From NCBI GenBank assembly GCA_963819975.1, contig CAWFYE010000007.1, positions 186,001 to 250,000 on the forward strand: a stretch of 64,000 nt of DNA, written 5' to 3'. The notes below the pieces were generated by a model. That model was not told where the DNA came from. It was given only the letters and a program-made list of their open reading frames with translations, and searched no databases. Shown in pieces: positions 28,055 through 36,891 of this stretch. The stretch is from Palsa-1392 sp963819975. Lineage in GTDB: Bacteria; Verrucomicrobiota; Verrucomicrobiia; Chthoniobacterales; UBA10450. Each line of letters opens with the position of its first letter. Within the stretch, counting starts at the first letter, position 1. Position numbers and translations under genes: made by a program.

Positions 28055-29026
28055 TCATGGTTGTTGCCCTTCGGCTAAAGGCTGATCGCCTAATGATTTC
28101 AAATACGCGATAAGTTCATTCAACTCCTCTTCGCTGATCTGCCCCTGGAAGGTCGGCATGATCGCTTGATAGCCAGCCGCGATCTGTTTGTTAGGCAAGA
28201 GAATTGAATCGCGCAGATATTGTTCATCCGCCCTGACCAGCGTGCTGTCGGAAAGCGGAATTTGCCGGCCGTAAATGCCGTCGAGCAACGGCGCCCGCAG
28301 GGCCGCATTCGGCGCATGACAACCACTGCAACCGCGGTAATGAAACGCCCGTTCCCCGAGCGCGACGAGCGAATCCGGCGCCGGCTGCCGCTCCAACCAT
28401 TTCGTGTATTCGGCCGGTTCCATGACATGAACCCAGCCGATCATTTTCGAGTGGTCGGTTCCGCAGTATTGCGAGCAGAAAAAATGATACTTACCCGGTC
28501 GAGTAGGCGTGAACCATTCCGTTGTGTAGCGACTCGGGACGACATCTTGTTTCGTCCGGAAATCGGGGACGAAGAAGTCATGAATCACATCCTCCGAGGT
28601 CATGATCAACTTCACCGGCTGCCCGACCGGGAGGTGCAGTTCGTTGATCTCACGCCGGCCATCTGGGTGCTGAATTTTCCACATCCACTGTTTGCCCACG
28701 ACGTAGATTTCGGTCGCGTCTGCGGGCGGTCGCGACATCGCGAAGAAAACGTCTGCGGCCCAGAAAAAGAGGCCAAGAAAGATGAGGAGCGGGATGACCG
28801 TCCAGGTAATTTCGATCTTGGTCGGGCTGCCTCGTGTCAGCGTGCGGTCGACCTTTGAGCCGCGCCGGTAACGAATACAAAAAAAGATCGCCACGATCGT
28901 GACCGCGAACGCAACCAGGCCGCAAAGAACAAGGAGCGCGAGAAAGATTTGATCGACCGGCGCCGCCATGTTCGACGCCTCCGGCGGAAAGATGGAGTGA
29001 AGCAGCCAGCGCATGTCAGTGAGCAA
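28055..29026 (-). CDS. ctaC: Cytochrome c oxidase subunit II with fused cytochrome c domain
   Basis: The 323-residue protein has two N-terminal helices (about 25-50 and 73-95), a cupredoxin domain with the CuA ligands H149, C184, C188, H192 and M195 (FFCSQYCGTDHSKM), and a C-terminal cytochrome c domain. The heme site is CSGCH at 233-237 and the likely axial Met is in AIMPTFQGQ. The fusion defines a caa3 oxidase, in which electrons enter through the attached heme. The start overlaps the sco gene by 11 bases; M5 is an alternative start. Confidence 0.96.
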   Translation of the reverse strand: MLTDMRWLLHSIFPPEASNMAAPVDQIFLALLVLCGLVAFAVTIVAIFFCIRYRRGSKVDRTLTRGSPTKIEITWTVIPLLIFLGLFFWAADVFFAMSRPPADATEIYVVGKQWMWKIQHPDGRREINELHLPVGQPVKLIMTSEDVIHDFFVPDFRTKQDVVPSRYTTEWFTPTRPGKYHFFCSQYCGTDHSKMIGWVHVMEPAEYTKWLERQPAPDSLVALGERAFHYRGCSGCHAPNAALRAPLLDGIYGRQIPLSDSTLVRADEQYLRDSILLPNKQIAAGYQAIMPTFQGQISEEELNELIAYLKSLGDQPLAEGQQP

Positions 29027-29822
29027 ACTCCCTTTCGCGTCGCAGCATCCAGATGATGTAAACCGCCAGCACCGCAGCCGTGCCCACGCCGGCGAACTGC
29101 ATCACGCGCGAGATGAGCAGCCCATACTTGCCGGTCGCCGGGTTGTAGTGAAAACAAAGTAGAAAAACGCGATCGGCGAGCGACCCGACCTCTTCACGTG
29201 AGGCTTCGATTAGAGCCAGTCGGACATCGCGCGGCGGGTATTCGATCCCGGGAAAATAGCGCGCCACTTTGCCGCCCGGCGTTAGGACCATGATCGCGCT
29301 CGGATGGGCGAACTGTCGCGTCGTTTCATCGTAGGCGAATCGATAGCCGACGCTTTGCGCGAGGCGATCGATGGAACTCTCGTCCCCGGTGAGGAAGTGC
29401 CAGCCGTCCGCGGCCCCAGCGCGCCCGTAGCGCCGCGTGTAGATTTGTTTCTTAGCCGCAGCCAGACCGAAACGTTCCCTGGCATCGAAGCTGACCACGA
29501 CGATTTCGTACTCCGTTCCGGCGTTGAATTTGAGTTCGTCGGCCGTTTGCAAGACGCCGTTGAGGACGAGTGTGCAGAGGTTCGGGCACTCGTAATAGGC
29601 AAGCGCGAGGATCACCGGTTTGCCGTGGAAGAAGCTTCCGAGCTGGCGCGCCTTGCCGTGCTCGTCGCGAAAGGCGGCATCGAGCGGGACTCGCGAATTC
29701 AGCTTCTGTTCAAGCCCAGCGCGGGACGCGATTTGCTCCTGTTGAGTTGCGCCACCGGCGCTGGCCGTGACAAACAGGACGGCGAAGACTGCCTTCCCCA
29801 GAACTTCGATCACGCGCGTCAT
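29016..29822 (-). CDS. sco: SCO1/SenC-type copper chaperone for CuA assembly
   Basis: The 268-residue protein has an N-terminal signal/anchor (AVFAVLFVTASAGG) and a thioredoxin-like fold with the copper ligands C79 and C83 (ECPNLC) and H173 (QFAHPSA). A C-terminal transmembrane helix (about 240-262, VMQFAGVGTAAVLAVYIIWM) tethers it. Such proteins load copper into the CuA site of subunit II, which is encoded next to it. Genes upstream and downstream overlap by 4 and 11 bases. Confidence 0.93.
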   Translation of the reverse strand: MTRVIEVLGKAVFAVLFVTASAGGATQQEQIASRAGLEQKLNSRVPLDAAFRDEHGKARQLGSFFHGKPVILALAYYECPNLCTLVLNGVLQTADELKFNAGTEYEIVVVSFDARERFGLAAAKKQIYTRRYGRAGAADGWHFLTGDESSIDRLAQSVGYRFAYDETTRQFAHPSAIMVLTPGGKVARYFPGIEYPPRDVRLALIEASREEVGSLADRVFLLCFHYNPATGKYGLLISRVMQFAGVGTAAVLAVYIIWMLRREREFAH

Positions 29823-30265
29823 GGTTTGGTCGCGGCTGCTTTTTGCTTCTGCATGTCCACTGCAGTTACGCCGCTGGCGTTTCGGGTTCCGGGCCCGCGC
29901 GTGGGCAGGCCGCGCTCTACGATAAGATCCATCGCCCGCTCGATCGGAATCCGAACGATACCCTTCGATTTATCGATCCAGCCGTAGCGGTGGAGTTTCG
30001 TTTCTTCGGCGGCTTGAAAGGCTTGCAGGTCAAGCGCTGGATTTACCTGCAATTGCGGTTGCGGCGCGAGCATGTGCGGATGCAGAGCGATCCGCGACGG
30101 CGCATCGGGCGAGGGATGATACGATTCGAAAAGATGGTAGAGCCCGACCACGGCGACATAGATGATCGCAGTCGAGACAACCAGCCCCACGGCGAACCAC
30201 GCCACCACGCGCACGCTGATGTCGCGCCGCTCGTGCCCCTGCCTGATTGCGGCCGGGTCAGGCAT
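29819..30265 (-). CDS. Single-span membrane protein of the act-cta operon, unknown function
   Basis: The 148-residue protein has a short cytoplasmic N-terminus, one transmembrane helix (about 21-42, VVAWFAVGLVVSTAIIYVAV) and an exported domain. That domain carries LHRYGWIDKSKGIVRIPIER and AMDLIVERGLP near the C-terminus. The phrase KGIVRIPIERAM is common to small proteins placed between actF and sco in such operons, so an assembly or accessory role for the oxidase is inferred. It overlaps actF by eight bases and sco by four. Confidence 0.8.
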   Translation of the reverse strand: MPDPAAIRQGHERRDISVRVVAWFAVGLVVSTAIIYVAVVGLYHLFESYHPSPDAPSRIALHPHMLAPQPQLQVNPALDLQAFQAAEETKLHRYGWIDKSKGIVRIPIERAMDLIVERGLPTRGPGTRNASGVTAVDMQKQKAAATKP

Positions 30266-31424
30266 CTTGGGATTCCTCCAAGAGTTGCGCGGGGACGAGC
30301 GGTCGCTGTTTCAAGAAATGAAAAAAGAGGGCGAACCAAAGCCCGCCGAGGGCAAGGAAGAGTGTCACATCCAGCCAGTGCAAGGCGACGCCGCCCGGAT
30401 GCCACGTCGGCGTGACCAGCCAGAAATTATTAACCACGTTCGCACCCACGATGCAGAAGCAAATGCGGGCCAGCCGGCGCGGGTCGCGTTTGCGCGCGCG
30501 AGAGAGGAGGAGAAGGAAGGGGAGGAAAAATTGGACGATGACGAGGGCGAGAGCGAACCATTGCCAGCCGCCGCTGTTGCGCACCAGATACCAGGAGATT
30601 TCCTTGGGCAGATTGCCCGACCAGATGATGAGGAACTGCGAGAAGGAGACGTAGGTCCAAAAAGTGACGAAGGCGAGGAGCATGCTCCCGAGATCGTGAA
30701 AGGCCTTGATCGGAACCGCCTCACCTAACGACGAGTGTCGGGCGAAGAGGCAGAGGAGCGCGGTCATGAGGGCAAGCGCGGAAAGGAATTGCCCGGCGGC
30801 GAATATTTCCACAAAGACGGTGCTGAAAAATTCCGGCGTGAGTGACATGACCCAATCGGTCGACGCGAAGTTCATGCACAGGACGTAAACGATGAGGCCG
30901 CCGGCGGAGAGAGCGGTCAGCCGGGTGGGGACGGATTTTTTTTTTGCCGGCGCCAGAGTCCAACGGCGCAAGAGAAGGGCGATGAGGCCGAGGACGGCGA
31001 AATAGAAAATCGAGCGGGCGGTGAAAAACGGGAGGTTGAGATATTCCGCCTTGTGATGATAACCGGGCGCTTCGCCACGGTGGCCATTCGACCAGCCATA
31101 GACATCGTGCACACCGAGCAGCACCGGGAGGAAAAAGACCCCGACGATGGGGAGAGTGCGGAAAGCAGCGGTCGACAGGTCACGCAGAGCGAGTCCCCAT
31201 TTTCCGCCAGTAAGGAATTGCATCATGACAATAACGAGCGCACCAAAGGGGGGGCCGCTCCAAAAGAGCCAGGCGAAAAGGTAGGAGCGAAAGAACTGCG
31301 CATGCAGGAAGATGGCGCCGATGACGGAGAGAATGGCGGCGATCGCGCCGAGGATGAGCGCTCGGGTTTGCCAGCGGCTGGCGAGAAGCGAGAGGTGAGG
31401 AGCGAGAGGTGGTTGAGCGTTCAT
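30258..31424 (-). CDS. actF: Alternative complex III subunit ActF (NrfD-like quinol-binding membrane subunit)
   Basis: This is a polytopic membrane protein of 388 residues from ATG 31424, with about ten helices. It resembles ActC but is shorter and lacks parts of the quinone site. Recognisable parts are YHHKAEYLNLPFF, MNFASTDWVMSLTPEFFSTV and FSQFLIIWSGNLPKEISWY. The open frame extends to 31481, but the 19 added residues overlap actE out of frame, and ATG 31424 lies 16 bases after the actE stop. The N-terminal codons form near-repeats (AGCGAGAGGTG on the plus strand at 31387 and 31401). Confidence 0.92.
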   Translation of the reverse strand: MNAQPPLAPHLSLLASRWQTRALILGAIAAILSVIGAIFLHAQFFRSYLFAWLFWSGPPFGALVIVMMQFLTGGKWGLALRDLSTAAFRTLPIVGVFFLPVLLGVHDVYGWSNGHRGEAPGYHHKAEYLNLPFFTARSIFYFAVLGLIALLLRRWTLAPAKKKSVPTRLTALSAGGLIVYVLCMNFASTDWVMSLTPEFFSTVFVEIFAAGQFLSALALMTALLCLFARHSSLGEAVPIKAFHDLGSMLLAFVTFWTYVSFSQFLIIWSGNLPKEISWYLVRNSGGWQWFALALVIVQFFLPFLLLLSRARKRDPRRLARICFCIVGANVVNNFWLVTPTWHPGGVALHWLDVTLFLALGGLWFALFFHFLKQRPLVPAQLLEESQDA

Positions 31425-31440
31425 GCGCGCGGTTTTCTTC

Positions 31441-32061
31441 TCATTTCTCACTTTTTGCATCCCACTGCGCGGGATCGGCATCGGTGGGCGCGGCGTGCTG
31501 GCTCAGTTGCAGGGCGCGGATGTAAGCGGCGATGGCCCAGCGATTGGCTGGCGCCACGCGCGAGGCATAGGAATACATGACGCCGTAGCCGTTGGTAATG
31601 ACGTCGACGAAGTGGCCCGGCGGAGCTTCGCGCAGACGCTGCTCGTGGAACGACGGCGGCTGGGGAAACCCGCGTTGCACGATCATGCCGTTGCCTTCGC
31701 CGGTGCGCCCGTGGCAGACCGCGCAATAGATGTCGAAGCGCTCCTGCCCGCGCGCAAGCAGCTCGCGCGTCGCCGGCATGGGGAAGGTGGCGGCGAGCTG
31801 GTCGCCGATCGTGCCGGTGTAGAATTGCTCGTCGGCGCGGAGTTCACCGCGGGCCACGGTGTGTGGAGGCGGCATGCGCGATCCACGGTGATCGGCAAAG
31901 AAGCCGTTTTCGGCCAGGGGCTTTACGTGTTGGGTGTCGACCATTCCGCGGCGGCAGGAGGTGGCGTAGAGCGCAACTATCACGAGAAGCGCGGCAAAGA
32001 TGCCGGGGAGCACGGGCGGCCCGCCCGCGCTCCCCGAAATCAGCGCGCCGCGGATATTCAT
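31441..32061 (-). CDS. actE: Alternative complex III subunit ActE (monoheme cytochrome c)
   Basis: The 206-residue exported cytochrome has one CxxCH (CAVCH, residues 113-117) and a probable axial Met in the MIVQRG or MYSY region. The N-terminal helix ends in YATSC, a plausible lipobox with Cys36. The start ATG 32061 overlaps the actD stop by four bases. A 31-base near-perfect palindrome at 32005-32035 encodes residues 10-19 (GSAGGPPVLP) of the signal region, which suggests an in-frame repeat insertion that left the signal sequence usable. Confidence 0.92.
   Translation of the reverse strand: MNIRGALISGSAGGPPVLPGIFAALLVIVALYATSCRRGMVDTQHVKPLAENGFFADHRGSRMPPPHTVARGELRADEQFYTGTIGDQLAATFPMPATRELLARGQERFDIYCAVCHGRTGEGNGMIVQRGFPQPPSFHEQRLREAPPGHFVDVITNGYGVMYSYASRVAPANRWAIAAYIRALQLSQHAAPTDADPAQWDAKSEK
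32005..32035. repeat. 31-base palindrome inside actE signal-peptide codons
   Basis: GGGGAGCACGGGCGGC followed by CCGCCCGCGCTCCCC is self-complementary apart from one mismatch pair and the central base. It encodes GSAGGPPVLP in ActE. GC-rich palindromes of this translation type recur as dispersed repeats in this kind of genome (general impression, not searched). Confidence 0.7.
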
Positions 32062-32594
32062 TTTTCTACCTCCATCACTTTTTCCGGGCCTAACGAGAGG
32101 AAGAACTGGCGCACCTCTTCCGGCTGGAAGACATGATCGTCGGCTTCGATGCAGAGGAAGAAACGCGTCTGGCTGGCGAGCGTGAACTCGGGCGTGTTGA
32201 AGACCGGGTGATACGGTCGGGGCAATCCGTTCAATGCCAGCATGCCGATAAACCCGGCGATAGCGGCGAAGAGGACAGTGAGCTCGAAGGTGATCGGAAT
32301 GAACGCCGGCCAGCTGTGCGGCGGCCGGCCGCCCACGTTGAGTCGGTAATCGATCGTGGCCGAATACCACTGCATCAGATAGGCGGTGGCCGCACCGCAG
32401 ATGCCGCCTAACAAGACGAGGAGCGGGACGCGCGTTTTGTGGAAACCGATGGCCTCGGCCACGCCCTCGACCGCATAGGGGCTGTAAGCATCCATTTTGC
32501 GATAGCCGGCTTGATAGGCGGCGCGCGCGGCGGCCAGAAGCTGCTCCGGCTCCCGGAACTCGGCCATGATGCCGTAGAGACCCTCGTCGCTCAC
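32058..32594 (-). CDS. actD: Alternative complex III subunit ActD (DUF3341)
   Basis: This is a 178-residue membrane protein with two helices (about 56-78 and 98-120) joined by a periplasmic loop (YRLNVGGRPPHSWPAF). The family phrases are AYQAGYRKMDAYSPYAVEG at the N-terminus and GLPRPYHPVFN in the middle. The GTG start at 32594 overlaps the actC TGA (GTGA); the longer open frame to 32726 is actC shadow. An iterated 9-mer encodes S-L-G at the C-terminus. It anchors the complex in the membrane by analogy with characterised ACIII. Confidence 0.93.
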   Translation of the reverse strand: MSDEGLYGIMAEFREPEQLLAAARAAYQAGYRKMDAYSPYAVEGVAEAIGFHKTRVPLLVLLGGICGAATAYLMQWYSATIDYRLNVGGRPPHSWPAFIPITFELTVLFAAIAGFIGMLALNGLPRPYHPVFNTPEFTLASQTRFFLCIEADDHVFQPEEVRQFFLSLGPEKVMEVEK

Positions 32595-33949
32595 GCCTTG
32601 CCCTCCTTTCTCTTGTGCACCAGATCGCGCATTTCGCTGATCGAGATCGCGGGCAGAACGCGGAGGAAAAGAAAAAGCAGGGTCGTGAACAATCCAAATG
32701 ACCCGATCAGCGTCATCCAATCCCAACGCGTGCCGTGGAAAATCGCCCAGGACGACGGCAGGAAATCACGATGAAGACTGGTGATGACGATGACGTAGCG
32801 CTCGGTCCACATTCCGACATTGACGATGAGCGAGATGACGAAGAGCGCGCTGATGTTGGTCCGGATGCGCTTGAACCAGAGCAACTGCGGCGTGGCCACG
32901 TTGCAAAGAATTAAGAGCCAATACGCCGGCCAGTAGGGGCCGAACATGCGGTTCAGCGTCATGTAGATTTCGAATTTATCGTCGCTGTACCACGACATGA
33001 AACCTTCCGTAATGTAGCCGTGGGCCACGATCAGCCCGGTCACCAGCATTACCTTGGCGCTGTTTTCGAGATGCCGCATGGTAACGAAATCTTCGAGGTG
33101 ATAAAACTTGCGGATCGGAATCGCGAGGGTCAGGACCATGGCGAACCCGGAGAAAATCGCACCGGCGACGAAGTAGGGCGGGAAGATGGTCGAGTGCCAG
33201 CCCGGGATCATGGCGATGGCAAAGTCCAGCGAGACGACGCTGTGAACGGAGAGAACGAGCGGCGTGGCCAGTCCGGCGAGCAGCAGATACGCCATGTGGA
33301 AGCGCTTCCAATGCCGGGCCGATCCGCGCCATCCGAGTGCGAGAATGCCGTACGCGATCTGGAGCGGCTTGCTCCTGGCGCGATCGCGCATCGTGGCCAC
33401 ATCCGGCACCAGCCCGATGTACCAAAAGATAAGCGAGACGAGGAGATAGGTACTGACCGCAAAGACATCCCAGACGAGCGCGCTCCGCCATTGCGGCCAT
33501 AGCCCCATAGTGTCGGGGTAGGGCAGGAGCCAGTAGAAAACCCAGGGCCGGCCGAGATGAAGGAGCGGCATTAATCCCGCGCACGCCACGGCGAAAAGCG
33601 TCATCGCTTCAGCGAACCGGTTGATCGACGTGCGCCAATCCTGATGGAGCAAAAGCAGAATGGCGGAAATAAACGTACCAGCGTGACCGATCCCGATCCA
33701 CCAGACGAAATTGGTGATGGCGAAGCCCCACGCGACCGGAATGTTCAACCCCCAGATGCCGACGCCTTTCATGAAGAGCCAGGCGATGGCGAAGAGGAAC
33801 ATCATGAGAAGGGCGAAGGCGAGCGCGAACCCGAAGAGCCAGCCGCGATGGAGCGGGCGCTCCAGAACGACATCGGTGATTTTCTTCGTGACCGAGGCGT
33901 TGTCATAGCCGGGCTGGACGACGGGCGGGTCTTTGAGTTCGACGCTCAT
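32591..33949 (-). CDS. actC: Alternative complex III subunit ActC (NrfD family, quinol oxidation)
   Basis: This is a 452-residue polytopic protein with about ten helices, carrying the quinol site of the complex by family knowledge. Features are NIPVAWGFAITNFVWWIGIG, HAGTFISAILLLLHQDWR, RPWVFYWLLPYP and the helix SVVSLDFAIAMIPGWHSTIF. The start MSVELKDPPVVQPGYDNASV at 33949 is preferred over the upstream Met at 33979. An interspersed repeat copy fills the gap to actB, and the stop overlaps actD. Confidence 0.95.
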   Translation of the reverse strand: MSVELKDPPVVQPGYDNASVTKKITDVVLERPLHRGWLFGFALAFALLMMFLFAIAWLFMKGVGIWGLNIPVAWGFAITNFVWWIGIGHAGTFISAILLLLHQDWRTSINRFAEAMTLFAVACAGLMPLLHLGRPWVFYWLLPYPDTMGLWPQWRSALVWDVFAVSTYLLVSLIFWYIGLVPDVATMRDRARSKPLQIAYGILALGWRGSARHWKRFHMAYLLLAGLATPLVLSVHSVVSLDFAIAMIPGWHSTIFPPYFVAGAIFSGFAMVLTLAIPIRKFYHLEDFVTMRHLENSAKVMLVTGLIVAHGYITEGFMSWYSDDKFEIYMTLNRMFGPYWPAYWLLILCNVATPQLLWFKRIRTNISALFVISLIVNVGMWTERYVIVITSLHRDFLPSSWAIFHGTRWDWMTLIGSFGLFTTLLFLFLRVLPAISISEMRDLVHKRKEGKA

Positions 33950-33956
33950 GTGAAGA

Positions 33957-34012
33957 AAGTTCGCGATCGCGGGACGCAATCGCCCGCACGCGAGACGCGC
34001 GCGTTACCCGGA
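33957..34012 (-). repeat. Interspersed repeat copy between actB and actC
   Basis: On the minus strand it reads CCGGGTAACGCGCGCGTCTC then GCGTGCGGGCGATTGCGTCC and CGCGATCGCGAACTTTC. It aligns closely with the copies at 27921, 36790 and 40048. It occupies nearly the whole gap between the two genes. Confidence 0.75.
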
Positions 34013-34028
34013 ATCCTCCTCCCACGCG

Positions 34029-36785
34029 TCATGTGTTCACCATCTCCGGATTTGGATTGCACAACTTCGCCAGATAGGTGGTGCGCGGACGAGTGTTCAA
34101 TTCTGCGAGCAGCCCGTAGCTCAAGGGCGACGCGCGCAGCTTTGCCGCGCGGCCGTTTTTATCGTTCAGGTCGCCAAAGACGATCGCCTCCACCGGACAG
34201 GCCTGCGCGCAGGCGGGCGTGATTTCGCCATCGCGAATGGCGCGATTCGCCTTTTCCGTTTCTATCTTCACCGCGTTGATCCGCTGAATGCAGTAAGTGC
34301 ATTTTTCCATGACGCCGCGTGCGCGCACGGTCACGTTTGGGTTGCGCATGAGCTTACGTGTGATTGGCACCTCGAACTGATTCGCGTCGTACTCGAGAAA
34401 ATTGAACCGGCGCACTTTATAGGGACAATTGTTCGAGCAATACCGCGTTCCGATGCAGCGGTTGTAGATCATCTGGTTGAGCCCCTCGCTGCTGTGGACT
34501 GTGGCTGCGACCGGGCAGACCAGTTCGCACGGCGCCGTCTCGCAATGCATGCACGGGACCGGCTGGTGGAGCATCCGTGGATTCGTTAGGCCAGGATCGC
34601 TTTCGTAGTAGCGATCGACCCGGATCCAATGCATCTCGCGATTCATCGCCACCTGCTCTTTGCCCACGACCGGGATGTTGTTCTCCGCCTGGCAGGCAAT
34701 GGTGCAGACGCCACAACCCATGCAGGTGTTGAGATCGATCGACATCCCCCATTTGTGGCCGGTGCTGTAGTCGTAGTTGTGGTAAAGCGATTCGTCTTCG
34801 CGCGGCGGCGGCTCTTCCGGTTTTGCGATCTCGACCGGATGTTTTTGGAAATCGGCCAAGGTCCCGATGCGCACCTGCTCGCGTTCATGCATCTCCCAAT
34901 GATGCTGGGTTGTGACCAGATCCTGGTGCTCGCCCGTTTTTTCGATTTTCAATCCGGCGCCGCCCCACATCGCGTCCGATGTCCGGAGCGCATAAGCATT
35001 GAATCCAACACCGTTGCCCACGCTGCCCGCCAGCGTTCGTCCGTAACCGAGCGTGACCGTGACGCAGTTGTCCGCTTGTCCGGGCTGAATCCAGATCGGC
35101 GCCTTCACGGAATGGCCGCGGAATCTCAGATTCACGACATCGCCGTTCTCGAGTTTCAACTGCTTCGCCATTGTCCGGCTGACGAGTGCGGCGTTGTCCC
35201 AAACAATCTTGGTCAGCGGATCGGGGAGTTCTTGGAGCCAGGCGTTATTCGCGTAGCGGCCGTCGTGTATGCGCGAGCTGGGACGAATGAGAAGGCAGGG
35301 AGAATTGCTGATTGCTGATTGCTGACTGCTGATGGGGAGAGGCGCCGCGAGGGCGGTCGGGACAGCGGAGCCCGCAATGACTCCATCATGCAACGCCTTC
35401 CGCCAATCCTGCTCGAGGTTGCCGCCAGTCGGCTGCTTCTTCCAAAACGCCCGGACAATTTCGTAACTGCTAGCAGGCGCTTCCTCGAGCGAGGTCGCGA
35501 GCAATTCGTGTCGCGATCGGCCGGCGAAGAGTGGCTCGATCATCGGCTGAATGATGGTCACGGTGCCGTCGAGCCCGCGCGCGTCGCTCCAGCTTTCGAG
35601 CGCGTGCGCTTCTGGCGCGTGCCAGCGGCAGAGCGCGGCGGTCTCGTGTTGGTAAAGGCCGAAGTGAATCGAACGCGCGACCTTTGGCAGAAGCTTCGCG
35701 AAATCGAAGTCAGCCGGTGCGTCGTAGACTGGATTTCCGCCGACGATGAAGAGCGTTTCGACAGTGCCCGTATTCATGTCGGCTACGAGTTCGGCCAGAT
35801 CGCGTACGCCTGAAGACGAGGAGGAAATGTAGTCGATCGTCGCGCCAACATTCCCGAGCGATTCATTCAACTGCCGTGCCGCCGCGTGCACTGCGGGCGA
35901 TTCGAATTCTCCCGCGATCACCAGACTTCGGCCGGGGTGCGCTTGCAGGTCCGCGACGATTGGCGGCGGCAGCTCGCGTCCGAACTTCTCCAACTCATCC
36001 GGCTTCAGGACAAAGAGATGGTCCGCCATCGAGCCGGTCAAGGTGGGCGTCGATTCGGCGGCGTAGAGGCGGCTCATGCCCTCGTTAGGCTGACGCCTCG
36101 CGGAGAACTTGCGCGCATTCCGCAAGCCCATCGGTCCGCTGGCAAGAAAATCCGCGCCCAACGAGAGGATCACGTCCGCTTTGTCGAAGTGATAACTTGC
36201 CGCCGGGCCGTTCACGGCCAGTGGTTCATATTCATGCCATTTCGCGCTCGGATATTTCGCCAGCAACCGCGCGAGTTGATCGAGAAACGTCGGCGACGTT
36301 TCGTGTCGGGTCAGAATGCGGAGGCCCGCGCCGCCATTGGTTTTCCACTTCTGCGCGGCAAGCGTGATTTCACCGAGAAGGATTTCCCAGCTACTGATCT
36401 GGCCGTCGTGCATGACTGCCTGCGAACGCTCCGGATCGTAGAGGGCGAGCAGTTCGGCCTGCATGAAAACATCGGTCGCGCCGACGCTGGCCGGATGTGA
36501 CGGGTTGCCCTCGATCTTCGTTGGGCGGCCTTCGTGAGTTTCCACGAGCACGCCGCGCGCGTAGCCGCCGAGGGTAAGCGCGGTAGCGTAGAAAAGCGGC
36601 TTGCCGGGTATGATTTCCTCCGGCTGCTTTTGGTAGGGAACGATGTGCTCCAGCGGATTGCGCGTGCAGGCGGTCGCGCTCGCGAGAGCGACTGAGGCGC
36701 CCATGAGTTTGAGGAATTTCCGGCGGGATAAGTCGTCGGGCCAATTGCCGGCGCCGGTCGGAAATTCTGTTCGTTCCCCATTCAT
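34029..36785 (-). CDS. actB: Alternative complex III subunit ActB (molybdopterin-like plus FeS domain)
   Basis: This is a 918-residue exported protein with a twin-arginine signal (LSRRKFLKLMGASVALASAT). The N-terminal two thirds resemble a molybdopterin oxidoreductase that in this family does not bind the cofactor. The C-terminal third is a ferredoxin-like domain with four Cys clusters: CMGCGVCTIACQAEN, CMHCETAPCELVCP, CIGTRYCSNNCP and CTYCIQRI with CAQACP. It passes electrons from quinol to the cytochromes. The start at 36785 was chosen because the longer frame to 36872 only translates a repeat element. An in-frame Ser/Gln/Asn-rich stretch (PISSQQSAISNSP) comes from a heptad DNA repeat. Confidence 0.95.
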   Translation of the reverse strand: MNGERTEFPTGAGNWPDDLSRRKFLKLMGASVALASATACTRNPLEHIVPYQKQPEEIIPGKPLFYATALTLGGYARGVLVETHEGRPTKIEGNPSHPASVGATDVFMQAELLALYDPERSQAVMHDGQISSWEILLGEITLAAQKWKTNGGAGLRILTRHETSPTFLDQLARLLAKYPSAKWHEYEPLAVNGPAASYHFDKADVILSLGADFLASGPMGLRNARKFSARRQPNEGMSRLYAAESTPTLTGSMADHLFVLKPDELEKFGRELPPPIVADLQAHPGRSLVIAGEFESPAVHAAARQLNESLGNVGATIDYISSSSSGVRDLAELVADMNTGTVETLFIVGGNPVYDAPADFDFAKLLPKVARSIHFGLYQHETAALCRWHAPEAHALESWSDARGLDGTVTIIQPMIEPLFAGRSRHELLATSLEEAPASSYEIVRAFWKKQPTGGNLEQDWRKALHDGVIAGSAVPTALAAPLPISSQQSAISNSPCLLIRPSSRIHDGRYANNAWLQELPDPLTKIVWDNAALVSRTMAKQLKLENGDVVNLRFRGHSVKAPIWIQPGQADNCVTVTLGYGRTLAGSVGNGVGFNAYALRTSDAMWGGAGLKIEKTGEHQDLVTTQHHWEMHEREQVRIGTLADFQKHPVEIAKPEEPPPREDESLYHNYDYSTGHKWGMSIDLNTCMGCGVCTIACQAENNIPVVGKEQVAMNREMHWIRVDRYYESDPGLTNPRMLHQPVPCMHCETAPCELVCPVAATVHSSEGLNQMIYNRCIGTRYCSNNCPYKVRRFNFLEYDANQFEVPITRKLMRNPNVTVRARGVMEKCTYCIQRINAVKIETEKANRAIRDGEITPACAQACPVEAIVFGDLNDKNGRAAKLRASPLSYGLLAELNTRPRTTYLAKLCNPNPEMVNT
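35307..35333. repeat. Heptad tandem repeat inside actB
   Basis: Four units with 7-base period: GCTGATT, GCTGATT, GCTGACT, GCTGAT. They encode part of a linker-like Ser/Gln/Asn-rich insertion in ActB. Similar short-period repeats occur at 5895 and 50527. Confidence 0.75.
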
Positions 36786-36789
36786 GCGG

Positions 36790-36860
36790 AAAATCGGCGG
36801 AGAGGAATTCCGCGATTGCGGGACGCAATCACCAAGACGCGAGACGCGCGCGCTACCCGG
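36790..36860 (-). repeat. Interspersed repeat copy between actA and actB
   Basis: On the minus strand it reads CCGGGTAGCGCGCGCGTCTC, GCGTCTTGGTGATTGCGTCC, CGCAATCGCGGAATTCC and on. Its translation gives the false N-terminal extension GSARVSRLGDCVPQSRN in front of ActB. It is the most complete of the copies. Confidence 0.78.
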
Positions 36861-36891
36861 AAATCGCCGCAACGCGCTGCTTGGCGATCCC

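Noticed and set aside
36786..36872. N-terminal extension of ActB (MRRFPGSARVSRLGDC...)
   Set aside because: It is translation of an interspersed repeat; the Tat signal follows properly from the internal Met at 36785.
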